A DNA stretch of 45,427 nucleotides, taken from assembly GCA_007117775.1 (NCBI GenBank), contig SKFX01000039.1:1-45427 (forward strand), given 5' to 3'. The position numbers and the translations under genes were made by a program. The DNA comes from Ilumatobacteraceae bacterium. Lineage in GTDB: Bacteria; Actinomycetota; Acidimicrobiia; Acidimicrobiales; Ilumatobacteraceae. The notes under the pieces were generated by a model. That model was not told the DNA's origin. It did no database searches and worked only from the letters and a program-made list of their open reading frames with translations. Below, piece by piece: positions 16,888 to 25,394 of this stretch; the stretch's first letter is position 1; each line of letters starts with the position of its first letter.

Positions 16888-17949
16888 TTATCCGATCTGG
16901 TTGTCCGGGAAATGACAGGCGACCCGGCGGCGCTCACCGAAGGCCACCAACTCGGGCGATTCGCTCCCGCAGCGCTCATCATCGGCACCGATCGGACAGC
17001 GCGGGGCGAACTGGCATCCCGAGGCGACCTGGGAACTGGCGGCATCACCGCGCAGCACGATCTGGGAGCGTTGACGCTCGAGTTGCACATCGGGGATCGG
17101 GCTCGCCGAGAGCAGGGCTTTGGTGTAGGGATGTGACGCCTCGGTGAAGATCGTGTCGACATCGCCGATCTCGACGATGCGCCCGAGATACATCACCGCG
17201 ACCAGATCCGCCACATGTTCGATAACGGCGAGGTCGTGAGAGACGAACAGGAAGGTCAGGTTCAACTTGCGCTGCAGGTCGATGATGAGGTTCAGGATCT
17301 GAGCCTGGACCGAGACGTCGAGTGCCGAGACCGGCTCGTCGAGCACCAGCACGCGCGGTTCGAAGGCAAGTGCACGGGCGATGCCGATGCGTTGGCGCTG
17401 TCCGCCGGAGAACTCATGGGGGTAACGGTCCGACATGGCTGGGTCCAGGCCGACCAACTCCAGCAGTTCCTCCACCCGCGCCCGGGCATCTGAGCGCATG
17501 CCGAGATGCGCGCGCAGTGGTTCAGAGACCATCTGGTAGACGGTCATGCGCGGGTTCAGTGATCCGTAGGGATCCTGGAAGACGACCTGGAGCCGGCGGC
17601 GGACCGCCTTAAGGTCGCGGCCGTTGAGCGCCAGGATGTCGACCACCCCGTCACCGGTGTCGAGCCAGATCTCCCCGGCCGACGGTTCGATCAGGCGCAG
17701 GATCGACTTCACCAGTGTGGTCTTGCCGCAGCCCGACTCACCGACGAGGCCGAGGGTGCGCCCGGCGGGGATGTCGAGCGAGATTCCCTTGAGCACCTCG
17801 GTGTGGGTGGCCTTGCCGAGCGAGAACGCCCCCTTGGACACATAGGAGTGGCGCACCTCGCGCACCGACAGTGCTGGGATCTGGTTCGGTTCGTCCGGCT
17901 CGGCAGTCGAAGTGGCCGTTGGGTCCGATGTTGACATGGCGCCCGTCAC
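16888..17949 (-). CDS. ABC transporter ATP-binding protein, OppF/DppF type
   Basis: Second ATPase of a peptide-type importer, 353 residues. Walker A is GESGCGKTT (residues 70-78), signature FSGGQRQRIGIARAL, Walker B VLVLDEP, and a D-loop SALD follows. The tail SGCQFAPRCPIGADDERC is the OppD/F C-terminal Cys motif. GTG 17949 lies 8 nt after a TATAGC hexamer, suggesting leaderless expression; ATG 17937 is a possible alternative. It faces away from the rest of the transporter (9311-14148), so its level may be set separately. No second permease set is present, and I infer it completes the OppD-containing complex. Confidence 0.92.
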   Translation of the reverse strand: MTGAMSTSDPTATSTAEPDEPNQIPALSVREVRHSYVSKGAFSLGKATHTEVLKGISLDIPAGRTLGLVGESGCGKTTLVKSILRLIEPSAGEIWLDTGDGVVDILALNGRDLKAVRRRLQVVFQDPYGSLNPRMTVYQMVSEPLRAHLGMRSDARARVEELLELVGLDPAMSDRYPHEFSGGQRQRIGIARALAFEPRVLVLDEPVSALDVSVQAQILNLIIDLQRKLNLTFLFVSHDLAVIEHVADLVAVMYLGRIVEIGDVDTIFTEASHPYTKALLSASPIPDVQLERQRSQIVLRGDAASSQVASGCQFAPRCPIGADDERCGSESPELVAFGERRRVACHFPDNQIG

Positions 17950-17957
17950 GTCATGAT

Positions 17958-17963
17958 GCTATA
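17958..17963 (-). promoter_or_regulatory. -10 box for leaderless oppF-like transcript
   Basis: Minus-strand TATAGC, 8 nt before GTG 17949, inside the string ATGCTATAAC. The same GCTATA core recurs before the RidA gene at 25991-25996. Confidence 0.55.
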
Positions 17964-18028
17964 ACAAATGGGAGAGCTCGGCAACGTGAGCCGAGTCGGG
18001 CGCAATGGGGTATCTGCCCGGTTCGTCC

Positions 18029-18043
18029 GCACCACGGTGGTGC
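18029..18043. other. Inverted repeat in leader of the PNPOx-like gene
   Basis: GCACCA-CGG-TGGTGC is a perfect 6-3-6 palindrome, 25 nt before the start codon. A second stem CTCGGC / GCCGAG lies at 17977-17995. Either may be an operator or leader hairpin. Confidence 0.45.
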
Positions 18044-18067
18044 ACCGATTGGAAAGGGAGAGACGAG

Positions 18068-18616
18068 ATGAGTCAAGAGTATCGAGGAGAACTCGGAGGC
18101 CTGCAGCGCGAGGAGGTCGAGGCGTTCCTGGCATCGGACGCACTGGCTCGGGTGGCCTGTATCAAGTCCGATGGCAGTCCCTATGTGGTGCCGATCTGGT
18201 ATCAGTGGGACGGCGAGGCGCTGTGGTTCGTCGGCCGTGAGCGTTCGGTGTGGTGCAAGCTCATGAAGAACGATCCGCGGATCGCGGTCGTCATCGACAA
18301 AGAGCACGGCAAGCCCGACGAGAGCAGCGGCGAGATGGCCCAGATCCCCAAGGTGATGTGCTCGGGCCGCGCTGAGATCGTCGAGGAGCCCAATGTCGGA
18401 GGTGCTTGGGTCGATATCGCCACCAAGATGGCGGTCCGCTATCTCGGCGAGAACGGCCCCTCGTATATGGAGTCGACGCTGAATCAGCCGCGTTGGTTGA
18501 TCAAGCTGGTCCCCGAGGAGATGAAGACCTGGAAGGGTGTCGGCTGGGCCAAGCGCTACTGGGTCGAGGACACCGGCGGCCCGTCGTTCGAAGAGGCCCA
18601 CGGCCTCAAGGACTGA
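18068..18616 (+). CDS. PNPOx/F420-type split-barrel protein
   Basis: A 182-residue member of the pyridoxamine-phosphate-oxidase-like split barrel superfamily, which binds FMN, F420 or heme. The start EEVEAFLASDALARVACIKSDGSPYVVPIWYQWDGEALWF is the canonical first strand pair, followed by a GRERSVWCKLMKNDPRIAVVID block. Actinobacteria carry many F420-binding members; a true PNP oxidase role is unlikely. ATG 18068 is set by GGGAGAGACGAG upstream and matches the family N-terminus. It stands alone, divergent from oppF and converging with the hydrolase at 18662. Redox substrate unknown. Confidence 0.85.
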   Translation: MSQEYRGELGGLQREEVEAFLASDALARVACIKSDGSPYVVPIWYQWDGEALWFVGRERSVWCKLMKNDPRIAVVIDKEHGKPDESSGEMAQIPKVMCSGRAEIVEEPNVGGAWVDIATKMAVRYLGENGPSYMESTLNQPRWLIKLVPEEMKTWKGVGWAKRYWVEDTGGPSFEEAHGLKD

Positions 18617-18661
18617 TCCGACCGCATCGGACCCCGGCGGCGTCCACGACATGAAGTCTGT

Positions 18662-19480
18662 TCACGACATGAAGTCATGGATGGCTGCCAGGGTCTCGGT
18701 CGGTTGTTCCACATAGTGGCCGTGACCACTGCCCTCGAAGACCGCCAGTCGGGCCCGGGGGATCATCTCTGCCACGGCTCGCGCCCCGAGGCCGGCCGGG
18801 CCCGAATCGAGTGGCGTGAGCACATCGTCTGAGCCCACCATGACCAGTGTGGGCGCGGAGATCTCGCCGAGCGCGTCGGCGACGTCGGCATCGATCATCA
18901 CCTGACAGGCATCGATGAAGACCTCCGTCGAGGTGTTGCGCGTCGTGGAGTCCACCATGGCGTCGATCAGGCTCTGGTGGCCCTCGGTGTCGATGTAGTG
19001 GCGCGAGAAGGCCTTGTTCACCAGGTCCTCGGCCACCTGCACCGACTCGACCCCGTAGGCCGATGCGAGGTACTGCCAGACGCGGAAGTGTGACACCCCC
19101 ATACCATCACAGCGCGCCACCGCACCGGCGCCCAACAGCAACCGGTCGACGCGCTCGGGGTAGCGCAGGGCGAAACCGATCGCCACGAAACTGCCCATGG
19201 ACCCGCCGTGGACATGAACCCGTTCAAGGCCCACATGATCGAGCAGGGCCACGAGGTCATCGCACCACACGTCGATGTCATAGCGTTGGACGGGACGCTC
19301 GCTCAGGCCGTAGCCGCGATGGTCGTAGTCGAGGATCTCGAAGTCGGCACTGAGCTGTCCGGTGATCGGTGCATAGCCCTCATGTGCGCTGACGGCACCG
19401 CCGATCTGGACCATGCACGGCCCCGAGCCGCGCTGATCGAACCAGATGCCGGTGCCGTTGATCTCGGCGATCTCTGCCAT
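18662..19480 (-). CDS. Alpha/beta-fold hydrolase
   Basis: A 272-residue esterase/lactonase-type hydrolase. The nucleophile Ser94 sits in HGGSMGS, the acid Asp is likely in VGSDDVLTP, and the catalytic His lies in GSGHGHYVEQP. The DYDHRGYGLSERP motif is typical of 3-oxoadipate-enol-lactonase-like and haloperoxidase-like members. GAGAGGACA about 9 nt before ATG 19480 is the likely ribosome site. It ends a long series of minus-strand genes and follows the SDR by 59 nt. Substrate unknown. Confidence 0.88.
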   Translation of the reverse strand: MAEIAEINGTGIWFDQRGSGPCMVQIGGAVSAHEGYAPITGQLSADFEILDYDHRGYGLSERPVQRYDIDVWCDDLVALLDHVGLERVHVHGGSMGSFVAIGFALRYPERVDRLLLGAGAVARCDGMGVSHFRVWQYLASAYGVESVQVAEDLVNKAFSRHYIDTEGHQSLIDAMVDSTTRNTSTEVFIDACQVMIDADVADALGEISAPTLVMVGSDDVLTPLDSGPAGLGARAVAEMIPRARLAVFEGSGHGHYVEQPTETLAAIHDFMS

Positions 19481-19539
19481 GGGTGATGTCCTCTCGGTCG
19501 ATGCGTTGTGGTGTGAATGCGGGTTCGATGGCGCTTCCG

Positions 19540-20331
19540 TCAGTCCTTGGGCGGGGTGTAGGCCTGAGCGGTGAGGCCGCCATCGACCACCAGGTCGATA
19601 CCGGTCACATAGCGGGCCTCATCGGAGGCCAGATAGACGAAGGCCTCGGCGATGTCATCGACCGATGCCAGCCGATTCAGCGGTGCGGCGGCGAACCCTT
19701 CGGTGCGCCAGCGCTGCATCGTGTCGGCATCGACCAACGCTGCGGACTGCGCGGTGTCACCCGGGCCGGGGCTGACGCAGTTGGCGCGGATGTTGTAGGG
19801 CGCGCACTCCACGGCGATGGCGCGCGCCAGCGCCAGCAGTGCCGCCTTGGCCACGTCATATGAGGTGAAGCCCCGGCCGTGGAAGCGCGCCCCGATCGAG
19901 GCGGTGAACAGGATCGAACCGCCGCCGGTCTCACACATCGCGCGCGCCGCGCCCTGGGCCAGGATGAATGCGGCATCGAGGCCGACGTCGAGCACACGGC
20001 GCCAGGACGCATGGGTGATGTCCAAGAACGGCTCATCGGCGAAGGCGGCCGCATTGCTGATCACCACATCGAGGCGCGGGTGCAGCGCGACGGCGTCAGC
20101 GATGACCCGGGCGCATCCGTCGGCCTCGCCGAGGTCCACACAGTGAAGGTGGGCCTCGGCTCCGGCGGCGATCACGAGACCGGCGGTCTGCTCGAGGCGT
20201 TCGGGCACCCGGTCCACGAGGTGGATGCGCGCAGCGCCGAGTTCGGCGAATCGGACCGCGGTGCGTTGGCCGAAGCCGCTGCCCGCGCCGGTGATGAGGA
20301 TCGATCGGCCCTCGAAGCGCCGGCTTCCCAT
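19540..20331 (-). CDS. SDR-family oxidoreductase
   Basis: Short-chain dehydrogenase/reductase, 263 residues. The cofactor loop is ITGAGSGFG (residues 14-22), the NNAG-type motif reads ISNAAAF, and the active site is SIGA...SYDVAKAALL with Ser, Tyr and Lys present. The ending YVTGIDLVVDGGLTAQ is the normal SDR C-terminus. GGGGGTG before ATG 20331 is the likely ribosome site. A separate AT-rich promoter just upstream suggests independent control from the preceding hydrolase. Three SDRs occur in this window, and each has a different binding-loop sequence. Confidence 0.9.
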   Translation of the reverse strand: MGSRRFEGRSILITGAGSGFGQRTAVRFAELGAARIHLVDRVPERLEQTAGLVIAAGAEAHLHCVDLGEADGCARVIADAVALHPRLDVVISNAAAFADEPFLDITHASWRRVLDVGLDAAFILAQGAARAMCETGGGSILFTASIGARFHGRGFTSYDVAKAALLALARAIAVECAPYNIRANCVSPGPGDTAQSAALVDADTMQRWRTEGFAAAPLNRLASVDDIAEAFVYLASDEARYVTGIDLVVDGGLTAQAYTPPKD

Positions 20332-20382
20332 GGGCCCACCCCCTGTCGTGACGATCCGTCGCTGCGGCCCCCAGCCGGACGA

Positions 20383-20398
20383 GAAGATTATATTATTT
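20383..20398 (-). promoter_or_regulatory. AT-rich promoter/operator upstream of SDR
   Basis: Minus-strand TATAAT (20387-20392) directly follows the TAA of the upstream hydrolase gene, with a leader of about 50 nt to ATG 20331. The forward-strand string GAAGATTATAT (20383-20393) is identical to 5060-5070 inside the large palindrome, so the two promoters may share a regulator. Confidence 0.55.
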
Positions 20399-21211
20399 CA
20401 CCGATTGCAGCCAGTCCAGTGTGAAAGCGTTCCACTCGGGCGCCATCTCGTGGAAGGCGATATGACTCGACTGCGGCCCGCTGAACACGTGCAGTTGTGA
20501 GCCGGCGATGCGTTCGTGCACGGCGCGTCCATAGCGGGTCGGGACCTGCCAATCGACCTCACCCGAGGTGATCAGCGTCGGCACCGAGATGGAACTGAGG
20601 CGGTCGAGGGTGTTATGGGTGCGGTCGGCATGGAAATGACCCAAGATGCCCTCGCGCGACGGTGGATGCGGGTTGTCGAGGATGAAGCCGCGTTCGAACG
20701 CCGCCACATCATCGGGTCGTTCATTGATGAAGTGGGGGCTCGCCACCCACACCAGCGCGAGGCGGATGTACATCGCCATATCGCCGGCGGCGACGGGGAC
20801 CTCCATCGAGTCGATCATCCGACAGAACCACTCATCGGAGTAGCCCCAGGTGCAGTGCAGTTGCAATGAGGCCACCAGGTCGGGATGGTTGATCGCCAGT
20901 TCCTGGGCGGTGGCCGAACCGAGCGACAGCCCCGAGACGTGCACTGCGCCGATGTCGAGGGCGCGCAGCAGCGCGGCGGCGTCCTCGGCGAGGCCGGCCA
21001 TGGAATACGCGGTCGGATCCTCGGTGTGCGTCGAGCGCCCGGTGCCGCGGGCGTCATAGGTGATGGTCGTGAACTGGTGCCGGTAGTCCTCCACCTGTGC
21101 GGCCCAGGTGTCACCGCTGGCAGCCGTGCCCATGATCAACAGCAACGGTGGGCCCGATCCTGTGATCTCGTAGTGCATCTCCATACCGGTCGGCAGTTGG
21201 ACGGTGGGCAT
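20393..21211 (-). CDS. Alpha/beta-fold hydrolase
   Basis: A 272-residue hydrolase of the enol-lactonase/epoxide-hydrolase-like group. Nucleophile Ser96 is in VSGLSLGSA, the acid Asp is probably in SGEVDWQVP, and the His is in GPQSSHIAFHE. TYDARGTGRSTH matches the second-loop motif. ATG 21211 has AAAGGGGAA 5 nt upstream. It shares only fold-level similarity with the hydrolase at 18662, so the pair is not a recent duplication. It lies 62 nt after the YceI gene in the same direction. Substrate unknown. Confidence 0.9.
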   Translation of the reverse strand: MPTVQLPTGMEMHYEITGSGPPLLLIMGTAASGDTWAAQVEDYRHQFTTITYDARGTGRSTHTEDPTAYSMAGLAEDAAALLRALDIGAVHVSGLSLGSATAQELAINHPDLVASLQLHCTWGYSDEWFCRMIDSMEVPVAAGDMAMYIRLALVWVASPHFINERPDDVAAFERGFILDNPHPPSREGILGHFHADRTHNTLDRLSSISVPTLITSGEVDWQVPTRYGRAVHERIAGSQLHVFSGPQSSHIAFHEMAPEWNAFTLDWLQSVK

Positions 21212-21273
21212 CGGGTTCCCCTTTCAGATGGTCTCGGGAATGGATCGGGCGGGGGATCGCACGGGCGGGGTTC

Positions 21274-22035
21274 TCAGGCGGGCGCCAACACCAGATCGAA
21301 CTCCAAGATCCCGTCGGAATCGGTGAAGATCATCGCCGCGGGCAGCGACGGGTTCGGGATGCCCCACTCGGAGAACACGATCACCGTCGATCCCGTCAGT
21401 CGCAGCCGGCCCTCATCAGTGGCGGCGTACAGATCGAAGGTGACCGGCATGGTGGTGCCGCGCAGGGTCAAGTCGCCGATCACGACGAAGGGGTCCATGG
21501 TCGCCACATCGGTCGAGTCGGGCACCTCGGCGGCCTCGGTCAGTGTGAAGCGGGACTCGGGGAAGGTCTCGACGTCCATGATCCGGCCGTTGAACTGGTC
21601 GTCGCGCTGGGAGCGGTCGCTCGTGAACGTCGTCATGTCGACGACAAACTCGGCCTCGGTCAGCACCCCGTCCTCGACACTGAACTCGCCGGTGACCGCA
21701 TCGGTGCGCCCGACGGCCTCGAGGGTGGCCAGACCGATGCGTTCGCCGACGCGGTAACCGACCTGTGAACCGTCGGCCACCTCCCAGCGTCCCTCGAGAT
21801 CGGCTGCCGCGACGGTCCCGTCGCCGAGCGCACGCGAGCTGACGAAATCCTCGGGGGCGCGACTCAGTGCGGCCAGTACCAATGGGGCGATCACCGCCGC
21901 CGCCAGCAGGACCACCGCCGCAGTGATCACCCACCGCGCCCAACGCGGCAGACGCGTCCATCGTCCCACCGGCCGGGTCCCCGGTGACTCGGTCTGCGGT
22001 GACGCGGTCTCAGCTGATGGATCCATGGCCGTCAC
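21274..22035 (-). CDS. YceI-like lipocalin-fold protein with N-terminal membrane anchor
   Basis: A 253-residue protein with a charged cytoplasmic start, one membrane segment (about residues 34-57) and an extracytoplasmic YceI domain. The domain pattern is GRWEVADGSQVGYRVGER, then FTSDRSQRDDQFNGRIMDVETFPESRFTLT, then GDLTLRGTTMPVTFDL. YceI proteins bind isoprenoid or amphiphilic ligands in a beta-barrel. GTG 22035 overlaps the preceding stop by 4 nt. ATG 22026 is also possible, with AGAGG at a suitable distance. An amphiphile-binding protein here would fit a lipid-like or acylated substrate, but this is inference. Confidence 0.88.
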   Translation of the reverse strand: MTAMDPSAETASPQTESPGTRPVGRWTRLPRWARWVITAAVVLLAAAVIAPLVLAALSRAPEDFVSSRALGDGTVAAADLEGRWEVADGSQVGYRVGERIGLATLEAVGRTDAVTGEFSVEDGVLTEAEFVVDMTTFTSDRSQRDDQFNGRIMDVETFPESRFTLTEAAEVPDSTDVATMDPFVVIGDLTLRGTTMPVTFDLYAATDEGRLRLTGSTVIVFSEWGIPNPSLPAAMIFTDSDGILEFDLVLAPA

Positions 22036-22505
22036 CTCTTGGTTCCTGCGGGGTCATGGGGTCCCGAGTGCGCCCCGCTGAGCACCAGGTTGCGCCATTC
22101 GGGTGATACGTCGCGCCGGACCACGGCAGTAATCGTCAGCATCATGTCGAGGAGATCGGCGAAGGACTGCGCATCGCGGGCGTGCAGATCCTCGACGAGG
22201 AACGACAGCACATCGACTTGGGACCAGATCGACTGTGCCAGACCCACATCGATGGCCGGGCCGCGCTGGAGGGCCTGCAATGAGAACATCACCACACCGC
22301 GGATCTCATCGCCGATGTCGATCATCAGCGGCTCGTCACCGCCGCGGGCGATGACGGCATCATCGCCGAGTTCCCCACCCCAGGTCGTGACCAGCCGGCC
22401 GATGGCCCGTCGCTGTTCGGCCAACGACGGCGCCTGTGCCACACCCGGCTCAGGATTGACCGATTCACGGTATTCCAACAGCACGGGCAGGTAGCGATCG
22501 GCCAT
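22032..22505 (-). CDS. Conserved-context hypothetical protein
   Basis: A 157-residue soluble protein I do not recognise. It has no signal peptide, membrane segment or Cys motif. It is predicted mostly helical by eye: YLPVLLEYRESV at the start, then two longer amphipathic stretches (residues 75-95 and 100-135). The C-terminus is Gly/His/Pro rich. It starts 5 nt after the oxygenase stop and overlaps the YceI start by 4 nt, so it is translated as part of that operon. A partner or chaperone of the neighbouring oxygenase or YceI protein is possible but unsupported. Confidence 0.75.
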   Translation of the reverse strand: MADRYLPVLLEYRESVNPEPGVAQAPSLAEQRRAIGRLVTTWGGELGDDAVIARGGDEPLMIDIGDEIRGVVMFSLQALQRGPAIDVGLAQSIWSQVDVLSFLVEDLHARDAQSFADLLDMMLTITAVVRRDVSPEWRNLVLSGAHSGPHDPAGTKR

Positions 22506-22510
22506 GGTGC

Positions 22511-23314
22511 TCAGTGCGGAGGTGCGAGACCGGGCATCGACCCGGCTCCGTAGGTCTCGGCGCGCTGGAAGTCGAGGCCGAGTCGGGTGAGCGGTGAGGT
22601 GTGCAGGATCTCGAAGTAGCGGAACGGGTCTTTCATCCCGAGCGGCGCGAACAGCTGTTTGAAACGGGTGTTGATCGACAGCCGGCTCTCGGACTCGGTG
22701 TTGACCACCGACCCGTGGAACAGCCCGGACCAGAACAGCAGTGCCTGGCCGAAGCGCACTTCGACGAAGCTCGCCCGCTCCATCAGCCGCTCTGAGAATC
22801 CGTCGCGGTCGTCGGGGTGTTCGCGATAGAACGCCATCACCTCGGCCGAACCCGTCCGGTCGAGCAGGTACATGCTCTTGGTGCCGAAGCAGTCCACGAG
22901 CGGCAGCCAGACCACCACTTCATAGGGGGAGTTGGCCGGTGCATCCCGGTGCAGTTCGGTCGGGCGTGGATCACCCGGGGGCTGGAAGACGATATTGGGG
23001 ACCCGCTGGGACAGCACATCGGGTCCGAGCAGGCCACTGAGCACGTCGGCGAAGGCTTCGAACACCGTTGCGCCCACATTGTGCTCGGCCACGAGGCGCT
23101 GGGTCAGCTCGAGGCGGAACCGCGCTGCACCGTCACCGGGTTCGATGTGGTCGTGGAGTGCATCGGCGCGCAGCTGGTCGGTGGGCACATCGATCAGCTC
23201 AGCGGCCGCCGCGAGGAACTCGCCGAGCAGCCGATCGAGCACCTCGGGGTGCTGGGCATCGACGATGGTGTAACCGCGCTCATGGAACTCGGCGAGTGCG
23301 GCGGCGGTGGTCAT
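22511..23314 (-). CDS. Fe(II)/2-oxoglutarate-type oxygenase
   Basis: A 267-residue non-heme iron oxygenase-like protein. The iron facial triad is suggested by LHRDAPANS (His-x-Asp) and the distal His in LFHGSVVN. The Arg in SRLSINTRF would bind 2-oxoglutarate. The TKSMYLLDR and FKQLFAPLG segments recall a group of Fe/2OG oxygenases found in carbohydrate clusters, a family-level impression only. The ATG shares one base with the GntR stop (TGATG), which implies translational coupling. It would hydroxylate or oxidatively cleave the pathway substrate, which is not known. Confidence 0.8.
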   Translation of the reverse strand: MTTAAALAEFHERGYTIVDAQHPEVLDRLLGEFLAAAAELIDVPTDQLRADALHDHIEPGDGAARFRLELTQRLVAEHNVGATVFEAFADVLSGLLGPDVLSQRVPNIVFQPPGDPRPTELHRDAPANSPYEVVVWLPLVDCFGTKSMYLLDRTGSAEVMAFYREHPDDRDGFSERLMERASFVEVRFGQALLFWSGLFHGSVVNTESESRLSINTRFKQLFAPLGMKDPFRYFEILHTSPLTRLGLDFQRAETYGAGSMPGLAPPH

Positions 23315-24009
23315 CAGTTCGCCGACATCTCCGGGCTCCGGCCGTCGTCGAGGGTGACGAGTTCACGGCACCGCTCGCGTACCAGCGTCACCGTGGTCTC
23401 GAGGTGATCGCGCAGCGCATCGGCCGCGGTGCCGTGGTCACCGTTGGCCATCGCGGTCAGGATCAGGCGGTGCTCGCCGTCGGCGGCATCGTCACGGTGG
23501 ATCAGCGCGAGGCGCTGATAGCGCGCCGAGTGCATCCACAACTGCTCGATCAGCTTCAGGCGTCGCGGTGAGTTCGCCTTGGCATAGAGCGCGAAGTGGA
23601 AGACCCGGTTGATCTCGATGACCCGGCTCTGGTTGCCGGCATGGGCGGCGCGGTCGGCCTCGTCGAGGGCCGCCTCGACCTCGCTGAGTTCGTCATCGGT
23701 CATCACTGTGGCGCGCCGCACCGCCTCACATTCGAGTTCGAGGCGGATGGTGTAGAGGTCCTCGAGGTCCGACAGCGACAGCGGTGTGACCCAGGCGCCG
23801 CGGTTGTGCACGAAACTCACGAAGCCCTCGGATTCGAGTACCCGCAATGCCTCGCGGACCGGAATGAAACTCGTACCGCAGTCCTCGGCGATCTGTTTGG
23901 GCATGATCTTGGAGTTCGGGGGGTACTCACCGAGGATGATCCGTTTGCGGATCACGTTCAACACGGTGTCGACGGTGGAGTCCTCAAGAGTGCGTTCGGT
24001 CTGCGTCAT
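23314..24009 (-). CDS. GntR-family transcriptional regulator, FadR/FCD subfamily
   Basis: The only clear transcription factor in the window, 231 residues. The winged helix covers about residues 14-78 (ILGEYPPNSKIMPKQIAEDCGTSFIPVREALRVLESEGF split by the recognition helix). It is followed by an all-helical FCD effector domain with metal-ligand-type residues in the FHFALYAKANSPR region. Family members usually respond to sugar acids, oxo-acids or amino acids and bind short palindromes. GGAGAG lies just before ATG 24009, which overlaps the amidase stop by 4 nt. Its likely targets are the AT-rich palindromes at 5054, 20383, 25989 and 28424; this is inference. Confidence 0.92.
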   Translation of the reverse strand: MTQTERTLEDSTVDTVLNVIRKRIILGEYPPNSKIMPKQIAEDCGTSFIPVREALRVLESEGFVSFVHNRGAWVTPLSLSDLEDLYTIRLELECEAVRRATVMTDDELSEVEAALDEADRAAHAGNQSRVIEINRVFHFALYAKANSPRRLKLIEQLWMHSARYQRLALIHRDDAADGEHRLILTAMANGDHGTAADALRDHLETTVTLVRERCRELVTLDDGRSPEMSAN

Positions 24010-25394
24010 GTCTCTCCAATGGGGCGGTCACGGCGATAGCCGGCTGGCCCCATCGTATTGTGATCATGTGCGACGAGTCGCTCCAAGGCGTATGCAGCCC
24101 GCAGGGCCATGGCATCGGCACCGGAGCGGGCGGCGAGTTGCACCGCCACGGGCAGGCCGTCGGCATCGAATCCGCACGGCACGCTCACAGCGGGCTGGCC
24201 TGAGACGTTGAACGGCGCAGTGGTGCGGACATTGGACATGCCGATGTGTTCGAGACCGGCACCGATGACCTGTTCGAAGTCGTCCTTGGGTGCTGCGGTG
24301 GCCGGCAGCGTGGGGGCCAGCAGCACATCGAGATGGTGTCGGTCCATGGCGGCCTCGATGGCGCGCGCGATCACGGTCCGCGCCGCATGGGCGCGGTTGG
24401 TGGCCGAGTCGGGCAGCACCGAACCGCCGATCAGCAGACCGCGGATGGCCGGGTCGATCTCGTCGGGTCGGTCGCGCAGGGCATCGCGGTGCAGTGCAGC
24501 GGCCTCGCCCACGATGATGCCGAATTCGACGGCCAGCACGTGGTCGAGTTCGTCGATGACGATCGGCTCGACACTGGCTCCGAGGTCGGTGAGCGCAGCG
24601 ATGGATCGCTCCAGACCCGCCGCGACGGCGTCCTGGAGGGGGGCGAATGGTCCCGAGTCGAGCACCCCGACACGCCATTGGGCGATCCCGCCGTCGAGTC
24701 CGGACATGGTGTCGGTGGCTCCGCCGGTCAGCACATCGAGGGCGACGGCACAATCGGCCACGGTGATGCCGAGCGGGCCGAGGTGATCGAGTGAGACCGA
24801 CAGCGCCATGACCCCATCGACGGGTACGAGGCCGTAGGTGGGCTTGTGGCCGACGGTGCCGCAGAGCGCGGCCGGGATGCGGATCGAGCCGCCGGTATCG
24901 GATCCGAGGGCGATCGGCACCAGTGCGGTGGCCACCGCGACTCCGGACCCACCACTCGACCCGCCCGGGACGCGTGTCGGGTCCCAGGGGTTCGAGGCCG
25001 GTGCGCTCACCACACCGCAGGCCAGTTCATGGGTGGTGGTCTTGCCGGCGATGACCGCACCGGCGGCGCGCAACCGGCTGACCACGGTCGCATCGGCGCC
25101 GACGGCGTCGGCTGCGGTCAAAGGTGACCCGCCGCGGGTGGCATATCCCTCGACGTCGATGATGTCTTTGACCCCGACGGGGATGCCGTGCAGGTGCCCG
25201 CGATCGATCCCCTCGGAGAGTTCGCGGTCCGCGGTGTCTGCCGCGGCGAGGACGCGCTCGGGATCGACGGCGACGAATGGGTGCAAGAGATCGCGGTTGG
25301 CGGCCTCCTCGGCGAGGAACCGCTCGGCGATGGCTCGGGCGGTGATCTCCCCGGATCGCAGGGCGGTGGAGAGTTCGGCAACGGTGCGCATCAT
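24006..25394 (-). CDS. Amidase-signature hydrolase with small-subunit partner
   Basis: A 462-residue amidase-signature enzyme. Triad residues are Lys76 (GVKDIID), cis-Ser146 (PGGSSGGSG) and nucleophile Ser170 (GSDTGGSIRIPA), correctly spaced. It starts with an ATG that overlaps the stop of a 68-residue protein by 4 nt. This gene pairing resembles the GatC-GatA and AtzG-AtzE arrangements, in which a small subunit clasps the amidase. It overlaps the GntR gene by 4 nt at its other end. The preferred amide is unknown. The association with a RidA-like protein also parallels nitrogen-heterocycle and ureide pathways. Confidence 0.92.
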   Translation of the reverse strand: MMRTVAELSTALRSGEITARAIAERFLAEEAANRDLLHPFVAVDPERVLAAADTADRELSEGIDRGHLHGIPVGVKDIIDVEGYATRGGSPLTAADAVGADATVVSRLRAAGAVIAGKTTTHELACGVVSAPASNPWDPTRVPGGSSGGSGVAVATALVPIALGSDTGGSIRIPAALCGTVGHKPTYGLVPVDGVMALSVSLDHLGPLGITVADCAVALDVLTGGATDTMSGLDGGIAQWRVGVLDSGPFAPLQDAVAAGLERSIAALTDLGASVEPIVIDELDHVLAVEFGIIVGEAAALHRDALRDRPDEIDPAIRGLLIGGSVLPDSATNRAHAARTVIARAIEAAMDRHHLDVLLAPTLPATAAPKDDFEQVIGAGLEHIGMSNVRTTAPFNVSGQPAVSVPCGFDADGLPVAVQLAARSGADAMALRAAYALERLVAHDHNTMGPAGYRRDRPIGET

